NCBI GenBank assembly: GCA_017643495.1
Contig: JAEPNK010000002.1
Coordinates: 1,322,157-1,386,156 of the forward strand
Direction: 5' to 3'
Length of the DNA stretch: 64,000 nucleotides
Source: Rhizobiaceae bacterium
GTDB taxonomy: Bacteria; Pseudomonadota; Alphaproteobacteria; Rhizobiales; Rhizobiaceae
Part shown: in pieces, positions 56,559 to 64,000 of the stretch
Numbering within the stretch: position 1 is the stretch's first letter
How the letters are laid out: each line of letters begins with the position of its first letter
Position numbers and translations under genes: made by a program
The notes under the pieces: generated by a model
Told to the model about the DNA's origin: nothing
Databases searched by the model: none
The model's input: the letters and a program-made list of their open reading frames with translations, nothing else

Positions 56559-57305
56559 TCAGGCCGCAACCGTGTTCCTGCTGCGGACCCGGTAATAGGA
56601 CTGGTAAAGATATGCCGGAACAACCAGAGCAAACAGCGTTTCACGAATTTCAACGATGGCATTCTTGTACAATTCCTGTTCAACCATGAGAACAGCAACA
56701 TAGCTGGCCACAAACAGGAACGTGAACACGATACTCAGCATGGCGGTGGGCTGGATGTATTGAAAACGTTTTACCAGCAGGCGAACTGGTGATGACAGGT
56801 AACTGACCAGGGGTATGATCGAGAAGTATGCGAAAAAACACGCCTGAAATAAAAACTGTATGTCAAGCATCGCCTTGAGTACATCGCGCCAGTTCTCGGC
56901 AGATGTCAGCCCTCCGAAATTGAGGAAATACAGGTTGTGCAGATTGAACTCGTTCTGCAGGCTGTGCGCCTGCACACTGGCAACTTCATAATTGAAGATA
57001 CGCTGTCCCCAGCTTGTCTCTTCGCCAAGAAACAGGACGGACAATACCAGCCATATCAGGAAAAAAACCTTCTTTGCGGAAAGCAGGAAAATTCCGGCTG
57101 CACTGACCAGGGCACCAACCAGATAACCAAGCGCATGAATGACTTCGAGCCACTTGTCCTCTTCAGTCAGGGTCAAAACCCAGTTGAACGACTGATACCC
57201 CTTGCCCGCAAGGGTGCCGGATACCAGCAATAGCGAGAAAACCACCAGCAATGGCAATCCGTACAATATGGCTTCATTTCTGGTTCTTGCTTGCAGTTCT
57301 TGCAT
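56559..57305 (-). CDS. Membrane protein of unknown function with EETSWGQRIF motif
   Basis: 248 residues with about six membrane segments. A conserved-looking motif, LGEETSWGQRIFNY, sits after the third helix; similar EE-SWGQR sequences occur in uncharacterised membrane proteins. The chosen start at 57305 has AGGAG. It lies between kbl and zapA and ends in its own terminator. No function is known. Confidence 0.82.
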   Translation of the reverse strand: MQELQARTRNEAILYGLPLLVVFSLLLVSGTLAGKGYQSFNWVLTLTEEDKWLEVIHALGYLVGALVSAAGIFLLSAKKVFFLIWLVLSVLFLGEETSWGQRIFNYEVASVQAHSLQNEFNLHNLYFLNFGGLTSAENWRDVLKAMLDIQFLFQACFFAYFSIIPLVSYLSSPVRLLVKRFQYIQPTAMLSIVFTFLFVASYVAVLMVEQELYKNAIVEIRETLFALVVPAYLYQSYYRVRSRNTVAA

Positions 57306-57513
57306 GTCACTCCTGACCGGATACCGATAACCCTGCCTTGCACGGGGCAGTTCGCCGGTATCCAAATACTCGTATTTCTACATTGTCACAAAACTGTCAT
57401 GCAAGTGTCATGCCAGGACTTGCAGCCGGGCTCTCGGGCATGGATGAAAGGGCGTTCTGACCGGCGCGGAGGCCGCACCTGTTCCGTTGTTGAACAGACC
57501 GGAGAATCCAGGT

Positions 57514-57882
57514 TCAAGCCTTTGGATCACTCGACAACATTGTTGTGAGCCGTTCAATTGATGCTGCTGCCTTGTCGATACCGCGGGCCAGATCATCATC
57601 GCCTGCCTTGCGCTCGCGCGATTGCAGGTTGCGGCTTTCCTTGAGGCTTTTCAGCTCTCCTTCCACCTCTTCCACCCGCGAACGCAATTCTGTCAGTTCG
57701 TCTGTAACCATGATACCGGCCATGACGGTCAGTCGCTGGTCGCCGATTTCTCCAAACGACCCTTTCAGTTCATCGACATAGGAATCAAACTTCCTGGCAA
57801 GCGCCTCAAGACGGCTTTCCTCGCCCTCATCACAAGCCATGCGGTAGGTTTTACCGTTGATCTTAACGCTGATACTCGGCAC
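57514..57882 (-). CDS. zapA: Cell division protein ZapA
   Basis: 122 residues. The conserved N-terminal beta unit (SISVKINGKTYRMACDEGEESRLEALARKFD) is followed by GDQRLTVMAGIMVTDEL and a C-terminal coiled coil. ZapA bundles FtsZ filaments. GTG start with AGGAG. In many alphaproteobacteria zapA lies next to 6S RNA and fau; here tdh-kbl and a membrane protein gene lie between. Confidence 0.93.
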   Translation of the reverse strand: MPSISVKINGKTYRMACDEGEESRLEALARKFDSYVDELKGSFGEIGDQRLTVMAGIMVTDELTELRSRVEEVEGELKSLKESRNLQSRERKAGDDDLARGIDKAAASIERLTTMLSSDPKA

Positions 57883-57912
57883 TGGTTTTCTCCTGCTCGA
57901 TTTTTTGAAGGG

Positions 57913-58200
57913 CTACTGGCTTTCCCGCTTCCGCTCGATAACGGCACGGATGGCTTCCATCGCGTCGACAAGACGCCGCGAAACTTCTCGGTTTACATGA
58001 TCAAGTTTCTGGGCCCGGTCCTGGGCCTCGTCAAGCGACTCAGCCAGCCGGGTACGGTCTGCCGCCATGCGTTGAACCTCGGCTTCGGCTTCATCAAGCG
58101 CTGCCTCACGCTCCAGTCGCTGGCTCACATTTTTCTCAAGTGCCTCAACAGCGCGGTTCAGCCGGGTAAATGCCTCAATGAGCGGCGGATTTTCAGTCAT
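57913..58200 (-). CDS. DUF4164-family coiled-coil protein
   Basis: 95 residues, almost fully a coiled coil (AFTRLNRAVEALEKNVSQRLEREAALDEAEAEVQRM). The DUF4164 family is conserved next to zapA in rhizobia, where it may be a ZapB-like partner. 30 bases separate it from zapA, so they are one operon. Role inferred from neighbour. Confidence 0.85.
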   Translation of the reverse strand: MTENPPLIEAFTRLNRAVEALEKNVSQRLEREAALDEAEAEVQRMAADRTRLAESLDEAQDRAQKLDHVNREVSRRLVDAMEAIRAVIERKRESQ

Positions 58201-58509
58201 TCAAAATCACTTCGCGTAATACACATGACTCTCCCGTCATCCACACGGATTGTTCAGCCTGCTCTCCCCAACCCGGTCCAGGGTCACGAATCACAGCAAT
58301 GACAGGCAGTTAGTCGCAAGAGATTAAGCTTTGCAGGAAGTTTGCGTCAACACGGCGGCGAGGTTGCCCCCAGTCTGCTTGCCCCGCTTGGCGCCGGGCA
58401 GATCGGCAGCGTGCATTGACTCTGGCGCGTCACCTGAATAAGTGTTCGCCAGACGATCCGGGCGCCAGAATGCGGCCCCGACTGCAAGACACACATCCAG
58501 TGAGACAAT
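58201..58509. other. Divergent promoter region DUF4164-zapA / tkt-gap
   Basis: A 309-base gene-free interval. No RNA gene, palindrome or repeat stands out. It should carry the outward promoters of both operons. Confidence 0.5.
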
Positions 58510-60519
58510 ATGAGCAAGAAGAACGCTTCTAACGACATGGCAAACGCCATTCGTTTTCTCTCGATTGATGCGGTTCAGGCTGCCAATTCGGGACACCCCG
58601 GACTTCCAATGGGAGCGGCGGATATCGTCACGGTGCTATTCACGAAATTCATGAATTTCGACGCCAAACATCCCAATTGGCCTGACCGTGACCGGTTTGT
58701 ACTGTCCGCTGGGCATGGTTCCATGCTGCTGTACTCCCTCCTCTACCTGCTTGGCTACGAGGACATAGACATCAAGGAAATCAAGAACTTCCGGCAGCTT
58801 GGCTCCAAGACGGCCGGCCATCCGGAATACGGACACGCGGCAGGCATCGAGACCACGACCGGGCCGCTTGGCCAGGGCCTTGCTAACGCTGTCGGCATGG
58901 CAATGGCCGAGCGCAAGCTCAATGCGGATTTCGGTGATGATCTTGTCGACCACTATACATACTGTCTTGCCGGTGACGGCTGCCTGATGGAAGGCATCAG
59001 CCAGGAAGCGATCACCCTGGCCGGGCACCTCAAGCTGAACAAGCTTGTCGTTCTGTGGGACAACAACTCGATTTCGATTGACGGTCCTGTATCCATCACT
59101 GATTCGACAGACCAGCATGCCCGCTTCAAGGCGTCCGGCTGGAATGTGCTCCACATTGACGGTCACGATCACGATGAAATTGCCGGAGCGCTTGAAAAAG
59201 CCCGCAAGAGTGACAAGCCGACCATGATTTCCTGCAAGACGACAATCGGTTTCGGCTCGCCGAACATTGCCGGCACTTCAAAAGCCCACGGCGCACCGCT
59301 TGGCGAAGAGGAAATCAAGCTGACCCGCGAAGCACTTGGATGGGAATGCGCCCCGTTCAAGGTGCCGGAAGACGTGCTCGACGCATGGCGCGTTGCCGGG
59401 CTGAATTGCTGCAAGGAACACCGCGCCTGGGAAAAACGCTTCGAGGCTGTAGACCCCGAAATCCGTGGCGAGTTCGAACGCCGCATGCATGGCGACATCA
59501 CGTCTGACCTTTCGGGCGCAATCACCAAGATGAAGAAGGAGCTTGCCAAGGAGCAGCCGAAAATGGCGACCCGGCAATCTTCCCAGAAAGTTCTGGAGAT
59601 CATCAACGGCACTGTTCCGGAAACCATTGGCGGGTCCGCAGACCTGACCGGTTCCAACAACACCAAGACAAGCCAGACCGATGTGTTCTCCGCGGCCGAT
59701 TATTCGGGGCGTTTCGTGCATTACGGCATCCGCGAACACGGCATGGCCGCAGCAATGAACGGCATGGCACTGCATGGCGGTCTCATTCCCTATTCAGGCG
59801 GTTTCCTGATCTTTTCCGATTACTGCCGCCCTTCTATCCGGCTCGCCGCACTGATGGGTATCCGGTCGATCCACGTCCTGACCCATGATTCCATCGGGCT
59901 TGGCGAAGACGGACCGACCCACCAGCCTGTTGAGCATCTGGCTTCCCTGCGCGCCATTCCCAACCTGCAGGTATTCCGCCCGGCCGACACGACCGAAACA
60001 GCGGAATGCTGGCAACTGGCACTTGAGAGCAAGACATCGCCAAGCGCACTTGCACTCACCCGTCAGGGATTGCCGAGCGTACGGACAGAATTTGTCGAGG
60101 AAAACCTCTGTGCCCGGGGCGCCTATGAACTTTCTTCAGCATCCGGCGAGGCACAGGTGGCAATTTTCGCTTCCGGATCGGAAGTCAGCCTGGCACTGGA
60201 AGCACAGGAAGAGCTGGAAGCAGACGGCATCGCAACCCGCGTGGTCTCTGTACCGTGTTTTGAACTCTTCCAGGCTCAGTCGGCAGAAAACCGCCAGCAG
60301 ATCATCGGCGATGCACCGGTACGCATCGGCGTCGAGGCTGCGATCAAACAGGGCTGGGAAGCAATCATCGGCTGTGAGGGTGCTTTCATCGGCATGGACA
60401 GTTTCGGCGCTTCCGCTCCTGCCGACCAGTTGTTTGAACATTTCGGCATCACGACCGAGGCAATTGTCTCGGCCGCCCGCGAGCAACTTGAAGCAATCGG
60501 GAAAAACGAAGAAGCATAA
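58510..60519 (+). CDS. tkt: Transketolase Tkt
   Basis: 669 residues, full length. N-terminal thiamine-pyrophosphate features [25 protein letters not shown] and [11 protein letters not shown]; the pyrimidine domain has [19 protein letters not shown]. It moves two-carbon units in the pentose phosphate pathway. It is the first gene of the tkt-gap pair, which feeds triose phosphates to glycolysis or gluconeogenesis. Confidence 0.98.
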   Translation: MSKKNASNDMANAIRFLSIDAVQAANSGHPGLPMGAADIVTVLFTKFMNFDAKHPNWPDRDRFVLSAGHGSMLLYSLLYLLGYEDIDIKEIKNFRQLGSKTAGHPEYGHAAGIETTTGPLGQGLANAVGMAMAERKLNADFGDDLVDHYTYCLAGDGCLMEGISQEAITLAGHLKLNKLVVLWDNNSISIDGPVSITDSTDQHARFKASGWNVLHIDGHDHDEIAGALEKARKSDKPTMISCKTTIGFGSPNIAGTSKAHGAPLGEEEIKLTREALGWECAPFKVPEDVLDAWRVAGLNCCKEHRAWEKRFEAVDPEIRGEFERRMHGDITSDLSGAITKMKKELAKEQPKMATRQSSQKVLEIINGTVPETIGGSADLTGSNNTKTSQTDVFSAADYSGRFVHYGIREHGMAAAMNGMALHGGLIPYSGGFLIFSDYCRPSIRLAALMGIRSIHVLTHDSIGLGEDGPTHQPVEHLASLRAIPNLQVFRPADTTETAECWQLALESKTSPSALALTRQGLPSVRTEFVEENLCARGAYELSSASGEAQVAIFASGSEVSLALEAQEELEADGIATRVVSVPCFELFQAQSAENRQQIIGDAPVRIGVEAAIKQGWEAIIGCEGAFIGMDSFGASAPADQLFEHFGITTEAIVSAAREQLEAIGKNEEA

Positions 60520-60547
60520 TCAATCGTAAATCTTGGAGAACAAGCCC

Positions 60548-61549
60548 ATGACTGTGAAAGTCGGTATCAACGGATTTGGCCGCATTGGCCGTAATGTGCT
60601 GCGCGCCATCATCGAGTCGGGCCGTACGGATATCCAGGTTGTAGCAATCAACGATCTTGGCCCTGTCGAGACAAACGCTCATCTGGTTCGCTATGATTCC
60701 GTTCACGGCAAGTTCCCGGGTGAAGTGAAGGTTGAGGGCGACACGATCGACGTCGGTCAGGGCCCGATCAAGGTGACGGCCATTCGCGACCCCAAGGAAT
60801 TGCCGTGGGGCGATGTTGACATCGCAATGGAATGCACCGGCATTTTTGCAGACAAGGAAAAGGCATCGGCTCACCTCGAAAACGGTTCCAGGCGGGTGCT
60901 GGTTTCCGCGCCTGCTTCCGGTGCGGACAAGACGATTGTTTACGGCGTCAACCACGACAGCCTTACAGCGGAAGACACGGTTGTTTCCAACGCATCATGC
61001 ACAACAAACTGCCTGTCACCGGTCGCTTATGTCCTCAACAAGGCCATCGGCATTGAAAAAGGCTTCATGACCACGATCCACTCCTACACAGGTGACCAGC
61101 CAACGCTCGACACCATGCACAAGGATCTCTACCGTGCCCGTGCAGCAGCCATGTCCATGATCCCGACATCGACCGGCGCAGCCAAGGCCGTCGGTCTCGT
61201 CCTGCCGGAACTCAACGGCAAGCTGGATGGCGTGGCAATCCGCGTTCCAACCCCGAACGTATCGGTTGTTGACCTCACCTTCATCGCTTCGCGTGAAACC
61301 AGTGTCGAGGAAATCAACAAGGCAATCCGGGAAGCCGCCGACGGCGAGCTCAACGGCATTCTCGGCTATACGGATGAAAGCCTGGTCTCGATCGACTTCA
61401 ACCATGACCCGCGTTCTTCTGTCTTCCACATGGACCAGACCAAGGTAATGGAAGGCACCATGTGCCGCATCCTGACCTGGTATGACAATGAGTGGGGTTT
61501 CTCAAACCGCATGTCCGACACGGCTGTGGCCATGGGCAAGCTGGCCTAG
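60548..61549 (+). CDS. gap: Glyceraldehyde-3-phosphate dehydrogenase Gap
   Basis: 333 residues. NAD loop [14 protein letters not shown], catalytic cysteine in [13 protein letters not shown], and the closing [12 protein letters not shown]. It interconverts G3P and 1,3-bisphosphoglycerate. ATG at 60548 has GGAG at nine bases; the start at 60533 is not needed. A strong terminator follows. Confidence 0.98.
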   Translation: MTVKVGINGFGRIGRNVLRAIIESGRTDIQVVAINDLGPVETNAHLVRYDSVHGKFPGEVKVEGDTIDVGQGPIKVTAIRDPKELPWGDVDIAMECTGIFADKEKASAHLENGSRRVLVSAPASGADKTIVYGVNHDSLTAEDTVVSNASCTTNCLSPVAYVLNKAIGIEKGFMTTIHSYTGDQPTLDTMHKDLYRARAAAMSMIPTSTGAAKAVGLVLPELNGKLDGVAIRVPTPNVSVVDLTFIASRETSVEEINKAIREAADGELNGILGYTDESLVSIDFNHDPRSSVFHMDQTKVMEGTMCRILTWYDNEWGFSNRMSDTAVAMGKLA

Positions 61550-61591
61550 GGTTTCAGACCCGGACAAGTCACTCTTCAGTGAAATTCAGTG

Positions 61592-61626
61592 AACCACCGC
61601 AGTCCGGCATTGCGGTGGTTTTTTAT
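61592..61626 (+). terminator. Terminator of gap
   Basis: AACCACCGCA/TGCGGTGGTT, ten perfect pairs, followed by TTTTTA. Confidence 0.93.
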
Positions 61627-61756
61627 TGTAACAGGTTCCCGTGAACTGCCTCCGTACTGTCACAAAAAGCGTTTCAAACATGAAATCGCATCTCAGCTGG
61701 CACTCGTGTCAGGGGATTACTATCTCTTGCAGGATCAACCAAGACCGGAGAATTCC

Positions 61757-62020
61757 ATGAAGAAAACCATGATCGCCACACTTTCCATGCTGTTTCTGGC
61801 TACACCTGCCCTTGCCGACCGCGCACCGAATGCAGAAGAAGCTGAAAAACTGGCCGCCAGACTGAACAGTCTTGGATATGTAAGCTGGGAAGAAATCGAG
61901 CTGGATGATGATGGTCCGTATTGGGAAATTGACGACGCGCGAAAACAGGATGGTTCACGCTGGGATATCAAGCTCAGCCCCGATACACTGGAGATAATTG
62001 AACTTGATCGCGAAGACTGA
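61757..62020 (+). CDS. Small secreted PepSY-like protein
   Basis: 87 residues: signal peptide (MKKTMIATLSMLFLATPALA) and a PepSY_2-type domain (EEAEKLAARLNSLGYVSWEEIELDDDG, then WDIKLSPDTLEIIEL). Such domains are common in periplasmic regulators and peptidase inhibitors. GGAG precedes the start. It ends 14 bases before the small unknown gene, and the two were probably one operon before the insertion described for this locus. Confidence 0.82.
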   Translation: MKKTMIATLSMLFLATPALADRAPNAEEAEKLAARLNSLGYVSWEEIELDDDGPYWEIDDARKQDGSRWDIKLSPDTLEIIELDRED

Positions 62021-62032
62021 ATGGAAAGCGCT

Positions 62033-62168
62033 CCATGATGGACAACGCCTATGACTACATTCTGGTGATGTTGCTGCAACGCATCGATTCCGGGCAATCC
62101 GGCCTGATATCCGAAATGATCTCGGGGGTTGAAGCCGACCGTCAGGCCATCCGCGAAGCAGGAAAGAT
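62033..62168 (+). repeat. Direct repeat arm A (136 bases) flanking the HEPN-like ORF
   Basis: Matches 62769-62904 at offset 736, with three mismatches in the whole arm. Weaker similarity (with one gap) extends upstream to about 62019 and 62757. All three mismatches are synonymous. Confidence 0.95.
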
Positions 62169-62211
62169 CCTTTTTTATTATCATCTACATTTTAACAGGC
62201 TACCAACATGA
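62035..62211 (+). pseudogene. Truncated 5' copy of the small unknown gene (fragment A)
   Basis: The first 44 codons are identical in protein sequence to the gene at 62771, with three silent base differences. After the shared AAAGAT the frame runs on into foreign DNA for 14 codons (ILFYYHLHFNRLPT) and stops at TGA 62209-62211, which overlaps the ATG of the cargo ORF (ATGA). It therefore encodes a 58-residue chimera, and may still be translated. The preserved reading frame suggests recent origin or some function. Confidence 0.8.
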
Positions 62212-62774
62212 ATAACCAAGTCCCATTCGAACAATTTTATGAAGCTACTGGCAGGGCCAATGCAGCATGGCAGCACATTGAAGATGGAATTTGCGACATC
62301 TTCTCTCGGACCCTTATCTGTAGCATATCCGGGACAATGAAGACCTTTCACCCCAATGCTATGAGACTCACATATGGAATTTTTTATGCTTCAACAAATA
62401 TCAGAACCCGCTTAGGCATGGTCACCACACTAGTAAACGAATTAATTGACGATCAAGAAATCAACAATGAGTGGCGTTCGATAAATAACAAAACACTAAA
62501 TTTGTACAAACGAAGAAATTTAATCGCCCATGGCTACGTATGGGGAAACCAAGAAGGAGCTTCTCTCGTACGTGGCTCAATCCACCAAGTAAGCCATAAC
62601 AATTATGGCTTGAATATATGCCAAGTCAAAGCCAGTGAAATTGCCTTTAAAAAATTGGGCGACAGATCGTGCGATCTAGCCATTAAAATCAATAAATACT
62701 TTTCTGCACGTCGAAAGCACAGCACACAAAACGGGATCACGAAAACTCTTTCAAAAAATGGACGCGCGCCATGA
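62208..62774 (+). CDS. AT-rich HEPN-like protein inserted between two copies of a small gene
   Basis: 188 residues. The N-terminus has an all-helical look (ATGRANAAWQHIEDGICDIF), and KRRNLIAHG at 101-109 holds an RX4H motif (Arg103 to His108), the signature of HEPN RNases and of other RNA- or nucleotide-acting helical proteins. The base composition is clearly lower in G+C than its neighbours, with unusual codons (ATA, AAT, TTA). Its start overlaps the stop of fragment A (ATGA) and its stop overlaps the start of the full copy (ATGATG). No MNT antitoxin partner is visible. A toxin or defence role is an inference. Confidence 0.72.
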   Translation: MNNQVPFEQFYEATGRANAAWQHIEDGICDIFSRTLICSISGTMKTFHPNAMRLTYGIFYASTNIRTRLGMVTTLVNELIDDQEINNEWRSINNKTLNLYKRRNLIAHGYVWGNQEGASLVRGSIHQVSHNNYGLNICQVKASEIAFKKLGDRSCDLAIKINKYFSARRKHSTQNGITKTLSKNGRAP

Positions 62775-62904
62775 TGGACAACGCCTATGACTACATTCTG
62801 GTGATGTTGTTGCAACGCATCGATTCCGGGCAATCCGGTCTGATATCCGAAATGATCTCGGGTGTTGAAGCCGACCGTCAGGCCATCCGCGAAGCAGGAA
62901 AGAT
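62769..62904 (+). repeat. Direct repeat arm B (136 bases) within the full small gene
   Basis: Second copy of the repeat, covering the start and first 44 codons of the intact gene. Together with arm A it brackets about 600 bases. Confidence 0.95.
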
Positions 62905-62986
62905 GACGAACGAGATTGACCGGACCATTGAGCATACGCTGTCAATTTTGAACCGTGCCAGCCAGGAGAGCAGTGCAAGCACGTAA
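62771..62986 (+). CDS. Small helical protein, unknown (intact copy B)
   Basis: 71 residues, predicted mostly helical: MDNAYDYILVMLLQRIDSGQ, GLISEMISGVEADRQAIREAG and KMTNEIDRTIEHTLSILNRAS. No domain recognised. The ATG overlaps the cargo ORF stop, and no own ribosome site is clear, so translation may depend on coupling. In the pre-insertion state it would have followed the PepSY-like gene. Confidence 0.78.
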   Translation: MMDNAYDYILVMLLQRIDSGQSGLISEMISGVEADRQAIREAGKMTNEIDRTIEHTLSILNRASQESSAST

Positions 62987-63012
62987 CCGCTGTTGTATCT
63001 GACGGTTGCGCA

Positions 63013-63774
63013 TCAACTTTCCTTGACCCACCTCCAGGCGTTTTCTTCCTCGCTCTGGTCGAAGAACCGCATCTCGAATGGCATTGCCAAAGCCATGGTT
63101 GATGCCATCGCCTTCATCCATGAAGGCGCACCAACCAATGCATATCGCCTCAGGTTCCGGATTGAGGAGAATTTTGTTTTCATGAACGAGCGGTCGGCCA
63201 TTATTCCCGGATCAAATCCGTCATAACCATCCAGTTTGACCAGAAGGTCCACTTGCTGGTCGCGCTCAAGGGCTGCTTCAAGCGGCTGCATGACGGCTTG
63301 CGCATCTTCCCGGGAAACACGGCCCGTCACCTCAAATGCAATAAGGCCATCTGTGCCGTCTGAAAGAATTTTCACCGTGCCGTTTTCTTCCGTCTCCGAA
63401 GATACCGGAAGGTCGGAAGCAAATTTGTGCGCCTCGGCGACCTGTTCAGAACCGAAACTTTGCATCTCGATCATCGGGAACACCGGATCGATCCACTTTG
63501 TCAGCGCCGCAAAAACATGCAGGTCGGAGACCACTGCGAGTTTTGCCACTTTCGACCACCGTGAAAGCATGCTGAACTCGAACTTCGCATCCTCAGCCAA
63601 TGCACCGGCCGTCATGTCTTCCAGCTTTTCGGTTCGCACAACCAGCCCGAAACGCCTGTCACCCTCAAGCAGTGGCACAAGCGCCTGTTCCATGATTTCG
63701 ATATCGCTTTTTTCAATCACGCCCTGAAGCGTAATTTCATGAACGTTTGTCCCGATTTCCTTGACCGTCAACAT
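63013..63774 (-). CDS. SpoIIAA/STAS-like tandem-domain protein
   Basis: 253 residues with two SpoIIAA-like domains of about 115 residues: the first runs LTVKEIGTNVHEITLQGVIEKSDIE to WIDPVFPMIEMQSF; the second starts TVKILSDGTDGLIAFEVTGRVSREDAQ and ends MRFFDQSEEENAWRW. The family is widespread and lacks the phosphorylated serine of true anti-sigma antagonists; function is unknown. ATG at 63774 has AAGGGA. Convergent with the small gene at 62771. Confidence 0.85.
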   Translation of the reverse strand: MLTVKEIGTNVHEITLQGVIEKSDIEIMEQALVPLLEGDRRFGLVVRTEKLEDMTAGALAEDAKFEFSMLSRWSKVAKLAVVSDLHVFAALTKWIDPVFPMIEMQSFGSEQVAEAHKFASDLPVSSETEENGTVKILSDGTDGLIAFEVTGRVSREDAQAVMQPLEAALERDQQVDLLVKLDGYDGFDPGIMADRSFMKTKFSSIRNLRRYALVGAPSWMKAMASTMALAMPFEMRFFDQSEEENAWRWVKES

Positions 63775-64000
63775 TGGTGTTCCCTTCTGCTTCCCTGGTT
63801 TTTCGCTTCTAGTGTCTGAATTGCCGGTAACGGTTAAGGTTCCTGAATTGCCCGCAATCCCCACGACGTTCAGCAGCAAGCCGAAGCATATGTTTCAACA
63901 ATACGGAAAAGATGTCCTGTCAAAAACTTATCCCCGCCCCTGCCGCTTGCCACATAATCCGTGCATCGCCTGTTCAGTCGTTTGCTGGCAAACATTCGCC
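63775..64000. other. Right edge of the window, no gene seen
   Basis: The last 226 bases hold the promoter side of the STAS-like gene and sequence rich in short A/T runs. No complete ORF, RNA or repeat was recognised. Confidence 0.5.

Noticed and set aside
61735..62184. Two related minus-strand open frames (also 62603-62935)
   Set aside because: Their similarity is simply the reverse of the 136-base direct repeat; neither has a start signal.
63921..63935. TTATCCCCG, a DnaA-box-like string
   Set aside because: A single partial match without an AT-rich region or further boxes is not evidence for an origin.
1..64000. CRISPR arrays, transposases, integrases, prophage genes
   Set aside because: No regular spaced repeats and no such protein motifs were seen anywhere in the window.

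Overview
This 64 kb window is a chromosomal segment of an alphaproteobacterium, most likely of the order Hyphomicrobiales (Rhizobiales). The evidence is a complete CtrA phosphorelay locus (SciP/DUF1153, FliJ, CtrA, a CheY-like receiver, ChpT, EipA/DUF1134), an rpoH with an rluD neighbour, Omp25/31-like porin-family beta-barrels, a serC leader RNA, a 6S RNA beside the fau gene, and the syntenic ruvCAB-ybgC-tolQRAB-pal-cpoB-tilS-ftsH-glmM block. The genus cannot be fixed from sequence reading alone. Almost all of the window looks like vertically inherited core genome.

Layout. 1-5.0 kb: a TadE/G-like pilus-assembly protein, a PNPOx-family flavoprotein, a metallo-beta-lactamase-fold persulfide-dioxygenase-like enzyme with a rhodanese, and an orphan GAF histidine kinase. 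5.3-10.4 kb: tRNA-Met(CAT), mnmA with a ROK sugar kinase, a MarR regulator with a membrane protein, an RlpA-like protein and a MaoC/mesaconyl-CoA hydratase-like enzyme. 10.4-15.3 kb: the cell-cycle control island. 15.4-23.5 kb: a coiled-coil membrane protein, rluD, rpoH, a peroxiredoxin-like protein, a large acidic membrane protein and purA. 23.8-32.6 kb: a DMT transporter, a divergent DUF1428/HxlR pair with a clear operator, serC-serA, a divergent LysR/NmrA pair, and two related outer-membrane proteins.

32.7-49.1 kb is one long minus-strand block for envelope and DNA repair: glmM, ftsH, tilS, cpoB, pal, tolB, tolA, tolR, tolQ, ybgC, then ruvB, a membrane protein, ruvA, a DUF3445 heme-enzyme-like gene and ruvC. 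A MOSC protein and a DUF1344 protein sit between ruvB and ybgC. 49.2-58.2 kb: an AraC regulator with a membrane sensor domain, a TauE exporter, YebC, YmdB-like phosphodiesterase, fau, 6S RNA, tdh-kbl, a membrane protein, zapA and DUF4164. 58.5-61.6 kb: tkt-gap. 61.7-63.8 kb: a PepSY-like secreted protein, a small gene split or duplicated around an AT-rich HEPN-like ORF, and a SpoIIAA/STAS-like protein.

The most unusual locus is at 62.0-62.99 kb. A small gene of unknown function occurs as a 5' fragment and again as a full copy, in direct orientation, on either side of an AT-rich ORF with an RX4H HEPN-type motif. The repeated coding arms differ at only three bases, all synonymous, and the cargo ORF overlaps both copies by ATGA junctions. 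This looks like a tiny gene-targeting cargo insertion. Other points of note are a perfect TTAA-N7-TTAAC CtrA box upstream of an outer-membrane protein gene, a 23-bp perfect palindrome plus second site between the DUF1428 and hxlR-type genes, a probable leaderless marR transcript, and a well-formed sigma-70 promoter for the 6S RNA.
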